A stretch of 46,085 bases of DNA from Candidatus Centipeda massiliensis (GCF_900290285.1 NZ_LT985754.1:1-46085); one strand, 5' to 3'. Positions 32,112 to 40,489 are shown, counted from the first letter of the stretch. Notes: generated by a model from the letters alone, not told the origin. Program-made: numbers and translations.

Positions 32112-33584
32112 CTATGCCTCAATCGCCGCATACCGTTCGCTGCGCAGCACCTGCTCCATATACTCGTACGGGGTAATGCGCCCGTCGACGACCATGGAAA
32201 AGATGCTCGGGCTGCAGCCGGAGACGAGCATGACGCCCTGCTCGTTCATCGTAACGGGCTGCTGACGGCTGCGGCTCTGGACGTTCCAGAACACGATGCG
32301 CGGCAGCGCATAGCCCGCCTCTGCGAACAGTTCCTTTGCCCGCTCGAAATTCATCACGTCCGCGTCCACGGTACAGGCATCGAACTCCATATCCGTGATG
32401 ATGTAGAGTACGGAGGGCAGTTCCTCCTGCGGCACACGGTTCTTCACCGCTGCACGCAGGAGGAGACGGAACACCGCTTCAAGATTTGTGTTTGCCACCT
32501 CGTCAAAGCTTTTGCAGTAGTGTACACGCTCCACAATCGTCGCGCCCTTGATCTCGACAAGCCGCGGATTCTCGGAAAATGTGATAAAGTGCCCATGAAA
32601 TGCGCCCGTATTGCGTTCGGCGAAGTAGATGGCAAGCGAGAGCGCGACGCTGCTCGGCAGGGGGTTCCCGCCCCAGTACATCGAGCCGGAGCCGTCGAGC
32701 ACGACGAGTGCATTCTCTCCATGCGTATAGTCGGGCAGTGCGCTCCATGTGACATCAAGGGTACGCGCCTCCTCTTGCGGGATGTGCGGTGTCACTGCTC
32801 CACTGAGCGGGCGGATGATCTCGTAGGGATAGAGCGTTCCCGTATGCAGCTGCTCCTCCCCATGCTCCACGCGCGACAGAAACGCCTTGTACCGCTCCAC
32901 GTCGTTGCGCCAGAACGCCGCGCGGTACTTGAACATCGCCTTCGACGGCTGCTTTGTGTAGTCAAAGGTATAGTCCCTCGTGCGCAGGGCATTCTCGATG
33001 AGTGCAATGCGGCGGCGCAGACGGACGAGCATCCTGCGGTAGTCCGCCTCCCTCATCCCGAACAGAACCGCGAGCCGCCGCGCCTGTCTGCGCGCCGCAC
33101 GCGAGGAGGTGTTGACGGACGGCAGCCACTTCGCGAGAAGGGAGACCGGCTTTTCCTCCCATGCGGCACGCAGATCTTTTTCAAGCTGTGCGCGGATGAG
33201 TCGGACAGCGGCGACCTCCAAGGGCGTGTCGAGGAGGACGAGCAGATCGTCCCAGCGACCGTACCCCGGAACGAATTTCAGATTCTTTTCGAGAGATGCG
33301 GGCGAAGCGAAGGCGAGATGGCTCAGCAGCACGCGAAAGAGCCGCCGCTCGCCGAGTCCCCCGCGCACGTCGCGCGCGTAGAAGAGTGTGCGCAGGGCGT
33401 ACAGTGGATGCGCGGCAAAGGCACGCGTAAAGCGCACGATGATCTCCGCCTCGCCCGCCTCCCGCAGCGCGCCTGCCGCCGCAAAGAAGTCAAGTACGTC
33501 TGAACCGGAGCTTGCATACGTCGCGGCATCGTTCTCCGTCCGCGTATAGGTTCGGTTGCTTCCCTCTTTCAGCGCGTCCAGCAT
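32112..33584 (-). CDS. DUF2828-family protein: helical repeat domain plus vWA (Ro60-like layout)
   Basis: A 490-residue protein. Residues about 25-270 are helical with a basic patch (SSRAARRQARRLAVLFGMRE). A vWA domain follows, with an intact metal site: DGSGS at 297-301, TNLEA for the Thr loop and ITDMEFD. This order, helical RNA-binding-like domain then vWA, is that of TROVE/Ro60 proteins, which hold Y RNAs and misfolded RNAs. DUF2828 itself has no settled function (known), so the Ro-like role is inference. AAAGGAGG precedes ATG 33584. A promoter and a 255-nt structured leader lie upstream. Confidence 0.8.
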   Translation of the reverse strand: MLDALKEGSNRTYTRTENDAATYASSGSDVLDFFAAAGALREAGEAEIIVRFTRAFAAHPLYALRTLFYARDVRGGLGERRLFRVLLSHLAFASPASLEKNLKFVPGYGRWDDLLVLLDTPLEVAAVRLIRAQLEKDLRAAWEEKPVSLLAKWLPSVNTSSRAARRQARRLAVLFGMREADYRRMLVRLRRRIALIENALRTRDYTFDYTKQPSKAMFKYRAAFWRNDVERYKAFLSRVEHGEEQLHTGTLYPYEIIRPLSGAVTPHIPQEEARTLDVTWSALPDYTHGENALVVLDGSGSMYWGGNPLPSSVALSLAIYFAERNTGAFHGHFITFSENPRLVEIKGATIVERVHYCKSFDEVANTNLEAVFRLLLRAAVKNRVPQEELPSVLYIITDMEFDACTVDADVMNFERAKELFAEAGYALPRIVFWNVQSRSRQQPVTMNEQGVMLVSGCSPSIFSMVVDGRITPYEYMEQVLRSERYAAIEA

Positions 33585-33599
33585 CGCTTATCCTCCTTT

Positions 33600-33856
33600 G
33601 CGCAAAATGTCCGACCCAGATGCGGATGCACTGTGCCGGACACATTCATTCACCGCAGCAGACTGCGGACATATACGGACAAGATGCCGCAGACGGAGGC
33701 GACGCGCCGCCCCGTCCTGCGGGGTCGTCGAACCCCGCTGCTGTTTTACAGACAGTTGATGTATTGCTGTTGGCATCTTTTGCAAGACACGATTTCACGC
33801 CGACGATCCCCATAGGGAATCCCTTCGGTATTCCGAAGATTGCTGTTCATGTCTTG
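33600..33856 (-). ncRNA. Structured transcript with tRNA-like domain ahead of DUF2828 (Y-RNA-like candidate)
   Basis: Read on the minus strand from a strong promoter, the RNA forms two closed domains. Domain 1: TGCAAGACA (33858-33850) pairs with TGTCTTGCA (33789-33781) and encloses a CTTCGG-AATA-CCGAAG hairpin (33838-33823). Domain 2: AAGATGCC (33779-33772) pairs with GGCATCTT (33688-33681). It encloses a CTGT-loop-ACAG stem with the 7-nt loop CTGTAAA (33755-33741), a GCGGGG-TTCGACGA-CCCCGC stem-loop like a tRNA T arm (33738-33719) and a GC-rich hairpin. Two more hairpins follow, the last (33642-33608) ending in TTTT just before the ribosome binding site of DUF2828. It could be a free RNA, a cis leader, or both. 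Confidence 0.6.
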
Positions 33857-33861
33857 CATTT

Positions 33862-33890
33862 ATTGTAGCATAAACGCTCCTTTGTTTCAA
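33862..33890 (-). promoter_or_regulatory. Strong promoter of the structured RNA and DUF2828
   Basis: On the minus strand, TTGAAA (33890-33885) and TACAAT (33867-33862) are spaced exactly 17 bp apart, placing the RNA start near 33855, the base of the first stem. Confidence 0.75.
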
Positions 33891-33899
33891 GGAACACTG

Positions 33900-34463
33900 C
33901 TACTTCTTCACCTCGTTCGCCGTGTGCGCGGCATGCGCCGCCTGTGTCTGCTGCGCAATCGCATCGCAGACGCACCCGCCCGCAGGCGTAACGGTGCCGC
34001 GCTTGCGTGCCTTGTGCGCCTCATAGCGGCGCTTGCCCTCCTCGAAGGCGGCACGCGCCTCCTCGGTGTCGAGTGTGAGCGGCGGGACGGTCTTCGGACG
34101 CGCGTTGCGATCCAGCGCGACCATGGTGAAGTATGCCGAGAGACCGAGCTGCGGATCGCCGCCGTCGTCCAGATCCTCAACGATGACGTTGACGGCGACC
34201 TCCATCGAGCTGTGCCCGACATAGACGATGTCCGCCGTCACAACGACGAGGTCGCCAATGCGGATCGGCAGATGGAACTCCAGCTCGTCCACGCGTGCCG
34301 TGACGACGTTCGAGCGCGCATACCGCCGCGCCGCTGCGTACGCCGCCGAGTCCATCAGCTTCATGATCTCGCCGCCGTGCACGTTCCCGTTTGGGTTCGC
34401 CTGACTCGGCATCATGACCTCACTGATGACGATGCGGCTGTCCTTCATCTTGCATTCTTTCAT
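33900..34463 (-). CDS. Acyl-CoA thioesterase, hotdog fold (YkhA/YciA-like)
   Basis: This 187-residue protein hydrolyses acyl-CoA thioesters in the cytoplasm. The hotdog signature is clear: MMPSQANPNGNVHGGEIMKLMDSAAYAAA (catalytic Asn/His/Gly-Gly and Asp region), then VVTARVDELEFHLPI and VGHSSMEV. The last 45 residues form an Ala-rich, charged tail with CVCDAIAQQTQAAHAAH that is longer than in most relatives. GGGAGA precedes ATG 34463. It is divergent from the first DXS-like gene. Confidence 0.85.
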   Translation of the reverse strand: MKECKMKDSRIVISEVMMPSQANPNGNVHGGEIMKLMDSAAYAAARRYARSNVVTARVDELEFHLPIRIGDLVVVTADIVYVGHSSMEVAVNVIVEDLDDGGDPQLGLSAYFTMVALDRNARPKTVPPLTLDTEEARAAFEEGKRRYEAHKARKRGTVTPAGGCVCDAIAQQTQAAHAAHTANEVKK

Positions 34464-34553
34464 TTATATATCTCCCCTATCAAAATATTTTTTATCAGAG
34501 CATCCACTCTACCACGCTTTGCTGAAAATAATCCGTTGCATTTGCTACGTTCC

Positions 34554-34584
34554 TTGACAGGCACGTACATTTCGGTGGTATAAT
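34554..34584 (+). promoter_or_regulatory. Promoter of DXS-like gene 1
   Basis: TTGACA (34554-34559) and TATAAT (34579-34584) lie 19 bp apart, longer than ideal, upstream of AAGGGGG and ATG 34621. Confidence 0.55.
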
Positions 34585-34620
34585 TTGCGCAGGGAAATGA
34601 TCTGACAAAGGGGGATTTCA

Positions 34621-36378
34621 ATGTATCTGGAAAAAATCACATCGCCCGCCGACATCAAGGGCTATACGGCGGAGCAGCGCAGGGAGCTCGCGCGCGAGAT
34701 GCGCGGCGCACTTTTAAAACGTGCAAGCATACACGGCGGGCATTTCGGTCCGGACTTCGGCATCGTCGAGGCGATCATCGCGCTGCACACGGTCTTTGAT
34801 TCGCCGACGGACAAGATTGTCTACGACGTGTCGCACCAGTCCTACCCGCACAAGATGCTGACGGGGCGCGTGGAGGCATACATCGACGAGGACAAATACG
34901 ACGAGGTGTCGGGCTATACGAATCCGGAGGAGAGCCCGCATGACTTCTTCAACGTCGGGCACACGTCGACCTCGATCAGCCTTGCCTCGGGGCTTGCAAA
35001 GGCGCGGGATCTCGCAGGGCGAAGCGAGAACATCATCGCGCTCATCGGCGACGGCTCCCTCTCGGGCGGCGAGGCTCTTGAGGGGCTGAACGTCGTCGGA
35101 GAGATGGAGACGAACTTCATCATCGTGTTCAACGACAACGGTCAGTCCATTGCGGAGAACCACGGCGGCATGTATAAGGAGCTGCGCCGTCTGCGCGAGA
35201 CGAACGGGACTGCGCCGAACAACCTCTTTCGTGCGATGGGGCTCGACTACCGCTATGTGGCGGACGGCAACGACTGCGAGGCACTGATCGCCGCGTTCTC
35301 CGCAGTCAAGGACAGCGCTGCGCCCGTCGTCGTACACATCGTCACGCAGAAGGGCAAGGGCTACCAGTTCGCCGAGGAGGATCCCGAGACGTGGCACTAC
35401 CGTATGCCGTTCGACGTGGAGACGGGCGCGTTGAAACATCCATACAAGGATCCATTCCAAGCGGCGACCGTTGATTTCATCAAGGCAGAGGCAAAGGTCC
35501 ATCCGAACGTTGTCTTTCTCGCGGCGGGCACGATGGGCGGCATCGGACTCTCCCCCGCAGACCGCGCGGAGCTTGGCAGTCAGTACGTTGACGTGGGCAT
35601 TGCCGAGGAGCACGCCGTTGCAATGGCATCGGGGCTGGCGCGCGGCGGTGCACGCCCGATCTTCGGCACATACAGCACCTTCTTTCAGCGCGTCTATGAC
35701 CAGATGGCACAGGATGTCGCCGTCAATACGAGTCCGGCGGTCTTTCTCTCCGTCGGTGCATCACTCTACTACATGAACGATGTGACACACCTCGGCTTCT
35801 TCGACATTCCCCTCTTTGCGAACATCCCGAACCTCGTCTTTCTCGCGCCCGCGAGCCTCGACGAATACAAGGCGGTGCTGCGCTGGTCGGTCGCGCAGAC
35901 GAAGCACCCCGTCATGATCCGCATGCCGGTCATGGGCTACGAGGAGAGCCCCTACCCCGTGCGCACGGACTACAGTGACCTCAACAAATATCAGGTTGTC
36001 ACCGAGGGCGCGGAGGTCGCACTGATCGGTGCGGGCAATTTTGCGCAGCTTGCAAGTGCCGCCGCCGACCGACTTGCGGCGGAGGGCATCAAGGCGACCG
36101 TCGTGAGTCCGATCTTTCTCTCGGGGCTTGATACGGCGCTCCTCGAGCGGCTCAAGGAAAAGCACCGCCTCATCCTCACGCTGGAGGACGGCATCCTCGA
36201 CGGTGGCTTTGGGCAGAAGATCGCCGCGTACTACGGCATGGACACAGCCGTCCGCGTGCGCTGCTACGGGCTTACGAAGGAGTTCCACGACCGCTACGAC
36301 GCGACCGAGCTTGCGCGTGAGCACCATCTCACCGCCGAGCAGATCGCGGCGGATACACTGATGGCATTGAAGAATTGA
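34621..36378 (+). CDS. 1-deoxy-D-xylulose-5-phosphate synthase-like protein 1
   Basis: A 585-residue thiamine-diphosphate enzyme. DXS-type landmarks: DVSHQSYPHKMLTGR, the diphosphate-binding GDGSLSGGEALEGLN with FNDNGQSI, and GIAEEHAVAMASGLA with YSTFFQR-YDQ. DXS makes the first committed intermediate of the MEP isoprenoid pathway from pyruvate and glyceraldehyde 3-phosphate. It is about 40 residues shorter than E. coli DXS. The usual substrate-binding RYPRG reads IRMPVMGYEES here, so true DXS activity is not certain; a related ketol-forming reaction is possible. It is paralogous to the gene at 37116. Confidence 0.75.
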   Translation: MYLEKITSPADIKGYTAEQRRELAREMRGALLKRASIHGGHFGPDFGIVEAIIALHTVFDSPTDKIVYDVSHQSYPHKMLTGRVEAYIDEDKYDEVSGYTNPEESPHDFFNVGHTSTSISLASGLAKARDLAGRSENIIALIGDGSLSGGEALEGLNVVGEMETNFIIVFNDNGQSIAENHGGMYKELRRLRETNGTAPNNLFRAMGLDYRYVADGNDCEALIAAFSAVKDSAAPVVVHIVTQKGKGYQFAEEDPETWHYRMPFDVETGALKHPYKDPFQAATVDFIKAEAKVHPNVVFLAAGTMGGIGLSPADRAELGSQYVDVGIAEEHAVAMASGLARGGARPIFGTYSTFFQRVYDQMAQDVAVNTSPAVFLSVGASLYYMNDVTHLGFFDIPLFANIPNLVFLAPASLDEYKAVLRWSVAQTKHPVMIRMPVMGYEESPYPVRTDYSDLNKYQVVTEGAEVALIGAGNFAQLASAAADRLAAEGIKATVVSPIFLSGLDTALLERLKEKHRLILTLEDGILDGGFGQKIAAYYGMDTAVRVRCYGLTKEFHDRYDATELAREHHLTAEQIAADTLMALKN

Positions 36379-36414
36379 CGCGCCAATGCGTAAAACATAA
36401 CGATAGGAGCTTTT

Positions 36415-36966
36415 ATGAAAAAAGTTTTGATTATCTCAGGTCACCCCGACCTTGCAAATGACTCGTTTGCGAACAAGATCATCATGGAGGATCTGGCGAA
36501 GCTGCTGCCGGACGCCATCCTCGACGATCTCGGCGCCCTCTATCCCGACTACCAAATTGACGTTGCGGCGGAGCAGAAAAAGCTTGTCGCAGCGGACATC
36601 ATCGTGCTGCAGTTCCCGATCTTCTGGTACAGCTGCCCGGCACTGCTCGCAAAGTGGCTGGAGGATGTCTTCGTGCGCGGCTTCTCGCACGGCTCAACGG
36701 GCAAGGCGCTCGCCCACAAGAAGCTCGTCCTCTCCTTTACCACGGGCGCACCCGAAAGCGCGTACGGCGAGGCGTTCCCCGCAGAGATGATGACGGGGCG
36801 CTTTTCGCAGACGGCAGGGCTGACGGGCATGGTCTACGAGGGTGCTGTCGCCACCTACGCCGTTTCCTACGCCGACCGCACCGATCCCGCGCGCGCTGCT
36901 GCCATGACGGAGGCATCTCATGCGCACGCAAAACGCCTTGTGGAAAAGATCACGTCCCTGCTCTAA
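36415..36966 (+). CDS. NAD(P)H-dependent oxidoreductase, flavodoxin fold
   Basis: A 183-residue protein of the quinone reductase/KefF-like family. It starts with KVLIISGHPDLANDSFAN (FMN phosphate loop) and has LQFPIFWYSCPALLAKWLEDVF, the flavin-facing segment typical of the family, then LSFTTGAPESAYG. AGGAGC lies before ATG 36415. Lying between two DXS-like genes, 36 bp after the first, it is probably cotranscribed with it. Two-electron reduction of quinones or nitro compounds is the expected reaction. Confidence 0.8.
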   Translation: MKKVLIISGHPDLANDSFANKIIMEDLAKLLPDAILDDLGALYPDYQIDVAAEQKKLVAADIIVLQFPIFWYSCPALLAKWLEDVFVRGFSHGSTGKALAHKKLVLSFTTGAPESAYGEAFPAEMMTGRFSQTAGLTGMVYEGAVATYAVSYADRTDPARAAAMTEASHAHAKRLVEKITSLL

Positions 36967-36981
36967 TCTTTGGATTTTGAC

Positions 36982-37013
36982 AACCTCGGAGACACGCGCT
37001 CCGAGGTTTTTCT
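36982..37013 (+). terminator. Terminator after the oxidoreductase gene
   Basis: AACCTCGGAG (36982-36991) pairs with CTCCGAGGTT (36999-37008), followed by a T run. Confidence 0.85.
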
Positions 37014-37039
37014 CTGTCTGCGTGTGGAAAGTTTACGAA

Positions 37040-37074
37040 TTTTATCAGCGATTCGTTAGAATTTGTGCTATAAT
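37040..37074 (+). promoter_or_regulatory. MITE right-end fragment followed by extended -10 promoter of DXS-like gene 2
   Basis: TTTTATCAGCGATTCGTTAG (37040-37059) is the right end of the MITE-like family. It is directly followed by TGTGCTATAAT (37064-37074), an extended -10 box. Any -35 contribution would have to come from the repeat fragment. Confidence 0.5.
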
Positions 37075-37115
37075 AAAAAGCAAACACTATTATAGGTCAA
37101 TGGAGGGCTTTTCCC

Positions 37116-38873
37116 TTGTATCTTGAGAAGATCAACGAACCCGAGGACATACGCGGCTACAGCCCCGAGCAGCGCCGCATCCTCGCCCGCGAGATGCGCG
37201 ATGCGCTGATCACGCGCACAAGTCTCATCGGCGGGCACATCGGTCCGAACCTCGGGATCATCGAAGCGACCATCGCACTCCACACGGTGTTCGACTCACC
37301 GCACGACAAGATCGTCTTTGATGTTTCCCACCAGTGCTACCCCCACAAGATGCTCACAGGGCGCGCAGGCGCGTACGTCCGCGCGGCAGAGTACGGCGAT
37401 GTCTCAGGCTTTACGAATACGGACGAAAGCGCACACGACTTCTTCAACATCGGGCACACCGCAACGGGCATCAGCCTCGCCTCGGGGCTTGCCAAGGCGC
37501 GTGACCTTGCGGGCGGCACGGAGAATGTCGTTGTGGTCATCGGCGACGGTGCGCTGTCGGGCGGCGAGGCGTTCGAGGGGCTGAACGTCATCGGCGAGAT
37601 GGGCACAAACTTCATCATTGTTCTCAACGACAACGACCAGTCCATTTCCGAAAATCACGGCGGGATGTACCGCAAATTCAAGGAGCTGCGCGATACAAAC
37701 GGCACGGCGGAGGACAATCTCTTTCGCGCGCTGGGACTCCGCTACCGCTATGTCGCGGACGGACACGATACGGAGGAACTGATCCGCGTCTTCTCCGAGG
37801 AAAAAGACAGTGAGTGCCCCATCATCATTCATATCCGCACGCAGAAGGGCAAGGGACTCTCCTTTGCCGAGGACGATCCCGAGGGCTGGCACCGTCACGC
37901 GCCCTTTCATATTGAAAGCGGCATCCCAAAGCAGCCGTCCACACCTGATCCATACGCCGTCGCGACGGTGGACTTTGTCCTCGAAACGGCGCGGAAAAAT
38001 CCGAACTTCGTCTACCTGTCGGCAGGCATCGTTGGGGGCATCAATCTCAGCCCCGCCGACCGCGCGGCACTCGGCAGTCAGTACGTCGATGTGGGCATTG
38101 CCGAGGAGCACGCCGTCGCGATGGCATCGGGGCTGGCACGCGCCGGAGCGTGCCCGATCTTTGGTACATACAGCAGCTTCTTTCAACGCACCTACGACCA
38201 GATGGCGCAGGATGTCTGCATCAACCGCAGCCCCGCCGTCTTTCTCGCGACGGGCACGTCCCTCTACCGCTCGACCGACGTGACGCACCTCGGCTTCTAC
38301 GACATCTCGATTTTCTCCAACATCCCGAACCTCGTCTATCTCGCGCCGACGAGCGTCGCGGAGCACATCGCCGTCCTGCGCTGGGCGGTGGAGCAGCGGG
38401 AGCACCCCGTCATGATCCGCATGCCGTTCGCGGGCTATGAGGAAAGCCCCTACCCCGTGCGTACGGACTACAGCACGCTCAACAAGTCCATCGTCGTCAC
38501 CGAGGGAGCGGATGTCGCGCTCATCGGCGTCGGCAACTTCGCCGCGCTCGCATCCGAGGCGGCAGACGAGCTCGCGCGTAAGGGAATCCGCGCGACCGTC
38601 GTGAATCCCCTCTACCTCTCGGGACTCGATACGGAGCTGCTCGATGCGCTGCGTGCAAAGCACCGCCTCATCCTAACGATTGAGGACGGCATCCTCACGG
38701 GCGGCTTCGGACAAAAGGTCGCATCGCATTACGGGAGAAAAGGCGATGTCCGCGTCATGAACTACGGTCTGCCGAAGGCGTTCTTCAACCGCTACGATCC
38801 TGCCGCGCTCGCACGCAAGTACCACCTTACTGCGCCGCAGATCGCGGCGGATGTGCTGCAGGAGCTGCGGTGA
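37116..38873 (+). CDS. 1-deoxy-D-xylulose-5-phosphate synthase-like protein 2
   Basis: A 585-residue close paralogue of the protein at 34621, with the same motifs (DVSHQCYPHKMLTGR, GDGALSGGEAFEGLN, LNDNDQSI, GIAEEHAVAMASGLA). It also lacks RYPRG (it reads IRMPFAGYEES). It starts at TTG 37116, ten bases after TGGAGGG; homology with copy 1 (YLEKI) supports this rare start. Equal length and collinearity show gene duplication. Both copies keep all cofactor residues, so both are probably active, perhaps with different substrates or expression. Confidence 0.75.
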   Translation: MYLEKINEPEDIRGYSPEQRRILAREMRDALITRTSLIGGHIGPNLGIIEATIALHTVFDSPHDKIVFDVSHQCYPHKMLTGRAGAYVRAAEYGDVSGFTNTDESAHDFFNIGHTATGISLASGLAKARDLAGGTENVVVVIGDGALSGGEAFEGLNVIGEMGTNFIIVLNDNDQSISENHGGMYRKFKELRDTNGTAEDNLFRALGLRYRYVADGHDTEELIRVFSEEKDSECPIIIHIRTQKGKGLSFAEDDPEGWHRHAPFHIESGIPKQPSTPDPYAVATVDFVLETARKNPNFVYLSAGIVGGINLSPADRAALGSQYVDVGIAEEHAVAMASGLARAGACPIFGTYSSFFQRTYDQMAQDVCINRSPAVFLATGTSLYRSTDVTHLGFYDISIFSNIPNLVYLAPTSVAEHIAVLRWAVEQREHPVMIRMPFAGYEESPYPVRTDYSTLNKSIVVTEGADVALIGVGNFAALASEAADELARKGIRATVVNPLYLSGLDTELLDALRAKHRLILTIEDGILTGGFGQKVASHYGRKGDVRVMNYGLPKAFFNRYDPAALARKYHLTAPQIAADVLQELR

Positions 38874-38893
38874 CGGCTTTCTCGATTCTTTCA

Positions 38894-38924
38894 GGAAGCA
38901 CTGATAAATTCAGCGATTCCTTAA
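38894..38924. repeat. 31-bp deletion form of the MITE-like repeat
   Basis: Same sequence as 8886-8916. It lies between DXS-like gene 2 and the tRNA promoter. Confidence 0.75.
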
Positions 38925-38932
38925 AAAACAGC

Positions 38933-38961
38933 TTGCATTTTCCCCGGCGGCGCGTTATAAT
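38933..38961 (+). promoter_or_regulatory. Promoter of tRNA-Ala
   Basis: TTGCAT (38933-38938) and TATAAT (38956-38961), spacing 17 bp, 16 bp upstream of the tRNA. Confidence 0.75.
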
Positions 38962-38977
38962 ATCCTCTGTCAGCCAC

Positions 38978-39053
38978 GGGGACGTAGCTCAGCTGGGAGA
39001 GCACCAGGTTCGCAATCTGGGGGTCGAGAGTTCAATCCTCTTCGTCTCCACCA
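38978..39053 (+). tRNA. tRNA-Ala, anticodon CGC
   Basis: A 76-nt cloverleaf. The acceptor GGGGACG/CGTCTCC carries the G3-U70 pair that marks alanine tRNAs. The D arm is GCTCAGCTGGGAGAGC. The anticodon stem is CCAGG/TCTGG with loop TTCGCAA. The T arm is GAGAGTTCAATCCTC. Discriminator A is followed by an encoded CCA. Confidence 0.95.
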
Positions 39054-39068
39054 TCATTGACATCGTAT

Positions 39069-39098
39069 GGAGGCATCCGAAGGATGCCTCCGTTTTTT
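39069..39098 (+). terminator. Terminator of the tRNA gene
   Basis: GGAGGCATCC (39069-39078) pairs perfectly with GGATGCCTCC (39082-39091) around GAA and is followed by GTTTTTT. Confidence 0.9.
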
Positions 39099-39111
39099 GG
39101 TAGGAAGGTGC

Positions 39112-39603
39112 ATGATGTTTCACAAAATGCGGCGCAGCGTCCAGCAGCTTTCATACGAGGACGCTGAGGCGGTACTCCTACGCGGCTCGGCGGGTGTACT
39201 CGCACTCACGGGCGACAAGGCGTTTCCCTACGCCGTTCCCATCAGCTACGTCTATGACGGTGAGCACATCTATTTCCACAGTGCAGCCGAGGGTCACAAG
39301 ATCGACGCGATCCAGAAGAACCCGAATGCGTCCTTTGCCGTCATCGATCAGGACGAGGTCATCCCCGAGAAATATACAACCGCATACCGCAGCGCCATCG
39401 TCTTCGGCAGCATCCGCATCATCACGGACGATCATGAGAAAATGGCGGCGATCCACAAGCTCGCCGTGAAGTACGCACCCGAGGCCACAGAGGCACAGCA
39501 TCGGGAGATGATCGACCGCACGTGGGATCGCTTCTGCATGCTCGAGATGAGCATCGCCCATATCACGGGCAAGGTTGGGAGCGCACTCATCGCAAAGAAA
39601 TAA
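39112..39603 (+). CDS. Pyridoxamine 5'-phosphate oxidase-like flavoprotein (Nim-type)
   Basis: A 163-residue split-barrel flavin-binding protein. It begins FHKMRRSVQQLSYEDAEAVL and has the Nim-like motifs GVLALTGD-FPYAVPISYVYDGEHIYFH and AEGHKID. Members of this family bind FMN or related flavins; some reduce nitroimidazoles. AGGAAGGTG lies before ATG 39112 (ATG 39115 is an alternative); a longer frame from 39067 overlaps the tRNA terminator and is rejected. It is a single gene with a convergent neighbour. Confidence 0.8.
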   Translation: MMFHKMRRSVQQLSYEDAEAVLLRGSAGVLALTGDKAFPYAVPISYVYDGEHIYFHSAAEGHKIDAIQKNPNASFAVIDQDEVIPEKYTTAYRSAIVFGSIRIITDDHEKMAAIHKLAVKYAPEATEAQHREMIDRTWDRFCMLEMSIAHITGKVGSALIAKK

Positions 39604-39631
39604 ACACTTCCGCTTGCATCTCTGGACGCAC

Positions 39632-39678
39632 ACAGGGGCTGCTGTACGAAGCGAAAAGCTTCGTACAGCAGCCCCTGT
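39632..39678. terminator. 21-bp perfect hairpin between convergent genes
   Basis: The arms 39632-39652 and 39658-39678 are perfectly complementary, with loop GAAAA. It lies between the convergent flavoprotein and ATPase genes and can stop transcription in both directions. Confidence 0.75.
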
Positions 39679-39684
39679 CTTTAT

Positions 39685-39704
39685 GGAAGCGGTGATAAAT
39701 TCAG
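39685..39704 (+). repeat. Left-end fragment of the MITE-like repeat
   Basis: GGAAGCGGTGATAAATTCAG. It lies 3 bp from the stop codon of the ATPase gene. Confidence 0.6.
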
Positions 39705-39706
39705 CC

Positions 39707-40489
39707 CTACCCATCCCTCAACAGCCGCACATGTTTCGCTCCGTCCTCGACAGTGACGCACGTCCGCACGCCGTACATCGCGGCGACACTATCCTCGGTC
39801 AGCACCTCCTGCGTCTGCCCGTGTGCATATACGTGCGCGTCCTTCAGCATGAGGAGCGTATCGCAGAACAGCGAGGCGAGGTTGAGGTCGTGGATGGTCA
39901 TGAGGACGGCGATGTTCTCCCGCCGCGCAATCTCGGTGATCGTGCGCAGGATGAACAGCTGATTGTGCAGATCGAGGCTCGCCGTCGGCTCATCGAGAAT
40001 GATGACGCCGGTCTCCTGCGCGAGCGCGCGTGCGATAAAGACACGCTGCCGCTCACCGCCGCTCATCTCCTGGATGTTACGAAAGGCAAAGTCCGTGAGA
40101 TCCATGCGCGCAATCACATCGAACGCAATGCGCTCGTCCTCTGCACGATAGCGGTGTCCCGCATATGGGAGACGCCCCATCAGCACCGCCTGCAGCGCCG
40201 TCATACCGAACGCCGCATTCGTATACTGCGGCACATAGGCAATCCGCTTAGCGATCTCACCGGCCGAGAGTGCGGCGAGATTTACATCGTCAACGCGTAT
40301 CGTTCCTCCCTGCGGGCGCAGCAGCTGTGCGATGCACTTGATGAGCGTCGTCTTGCCCGTGCCGTTCGGGCCGAGGAGGCCCAGCACCTCGCCTGCGGCA
40401 ACGCTGAGCGACACATCATCGAGGATGCGCCGATCCGCCCGATAGCCGAAGATGAGGTGCTCCGCCGAGAGGCGCTGTTCTCCGCTCAT
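39707..40489 (-). CDS. btuD: Vitamin B12/iron-type ABC transporter ATPase
   Basis: A 260-residue ATPase that powers import through the inner membrane. Walker A GPNGTGKT (40-47), signature MSGGERQRV (about 143), Walker B VIILDEPTASLD and the switch His in MTIHDLNLA are all present. It belongs to the FecE/BtuD/FhuC family. Its start overlaps the permease stop (ATGA), so the two are translationally coupled. The riboswitch upstream of the operon favours cobalamin or a related corrinoid as substrate. Confidence 0.85.
   Translation of the reverse strand: MSGEQRLSAEHLIFGYRADRRILDDVSLSVAAGEVLGLLGPNGTGKTTLIKCIAQLLRPQGGTIRVDDVNLAALSAGEIAKRIAYVPQYTNAAFGMTALQAVLMGRLPYAGHRYRAEDERIAFDVIARMDLTDFAFRNIQEMSGGERQRVFIARALAQETGVIILDEPTASLDLHNQLFILRTITEIARRENIAVLMTIHDLNLASLFCDTLLMLKDAHVYAHGQTQEVLTEDSVAAMYGVRTCVTVEDGAKHVRLLRDG

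Noticed and set aside
33681-33779. A true tRNA-Tyr or tRNA pseudogene on the minus strand
   Set aside because: There is a T-arm-like stem and a GTA-containing 7-nt loop, but no D arm, an 8-nt T loop, an 8-bp closing stem and no CCA end. It is tRNA-like, not a tRNA.
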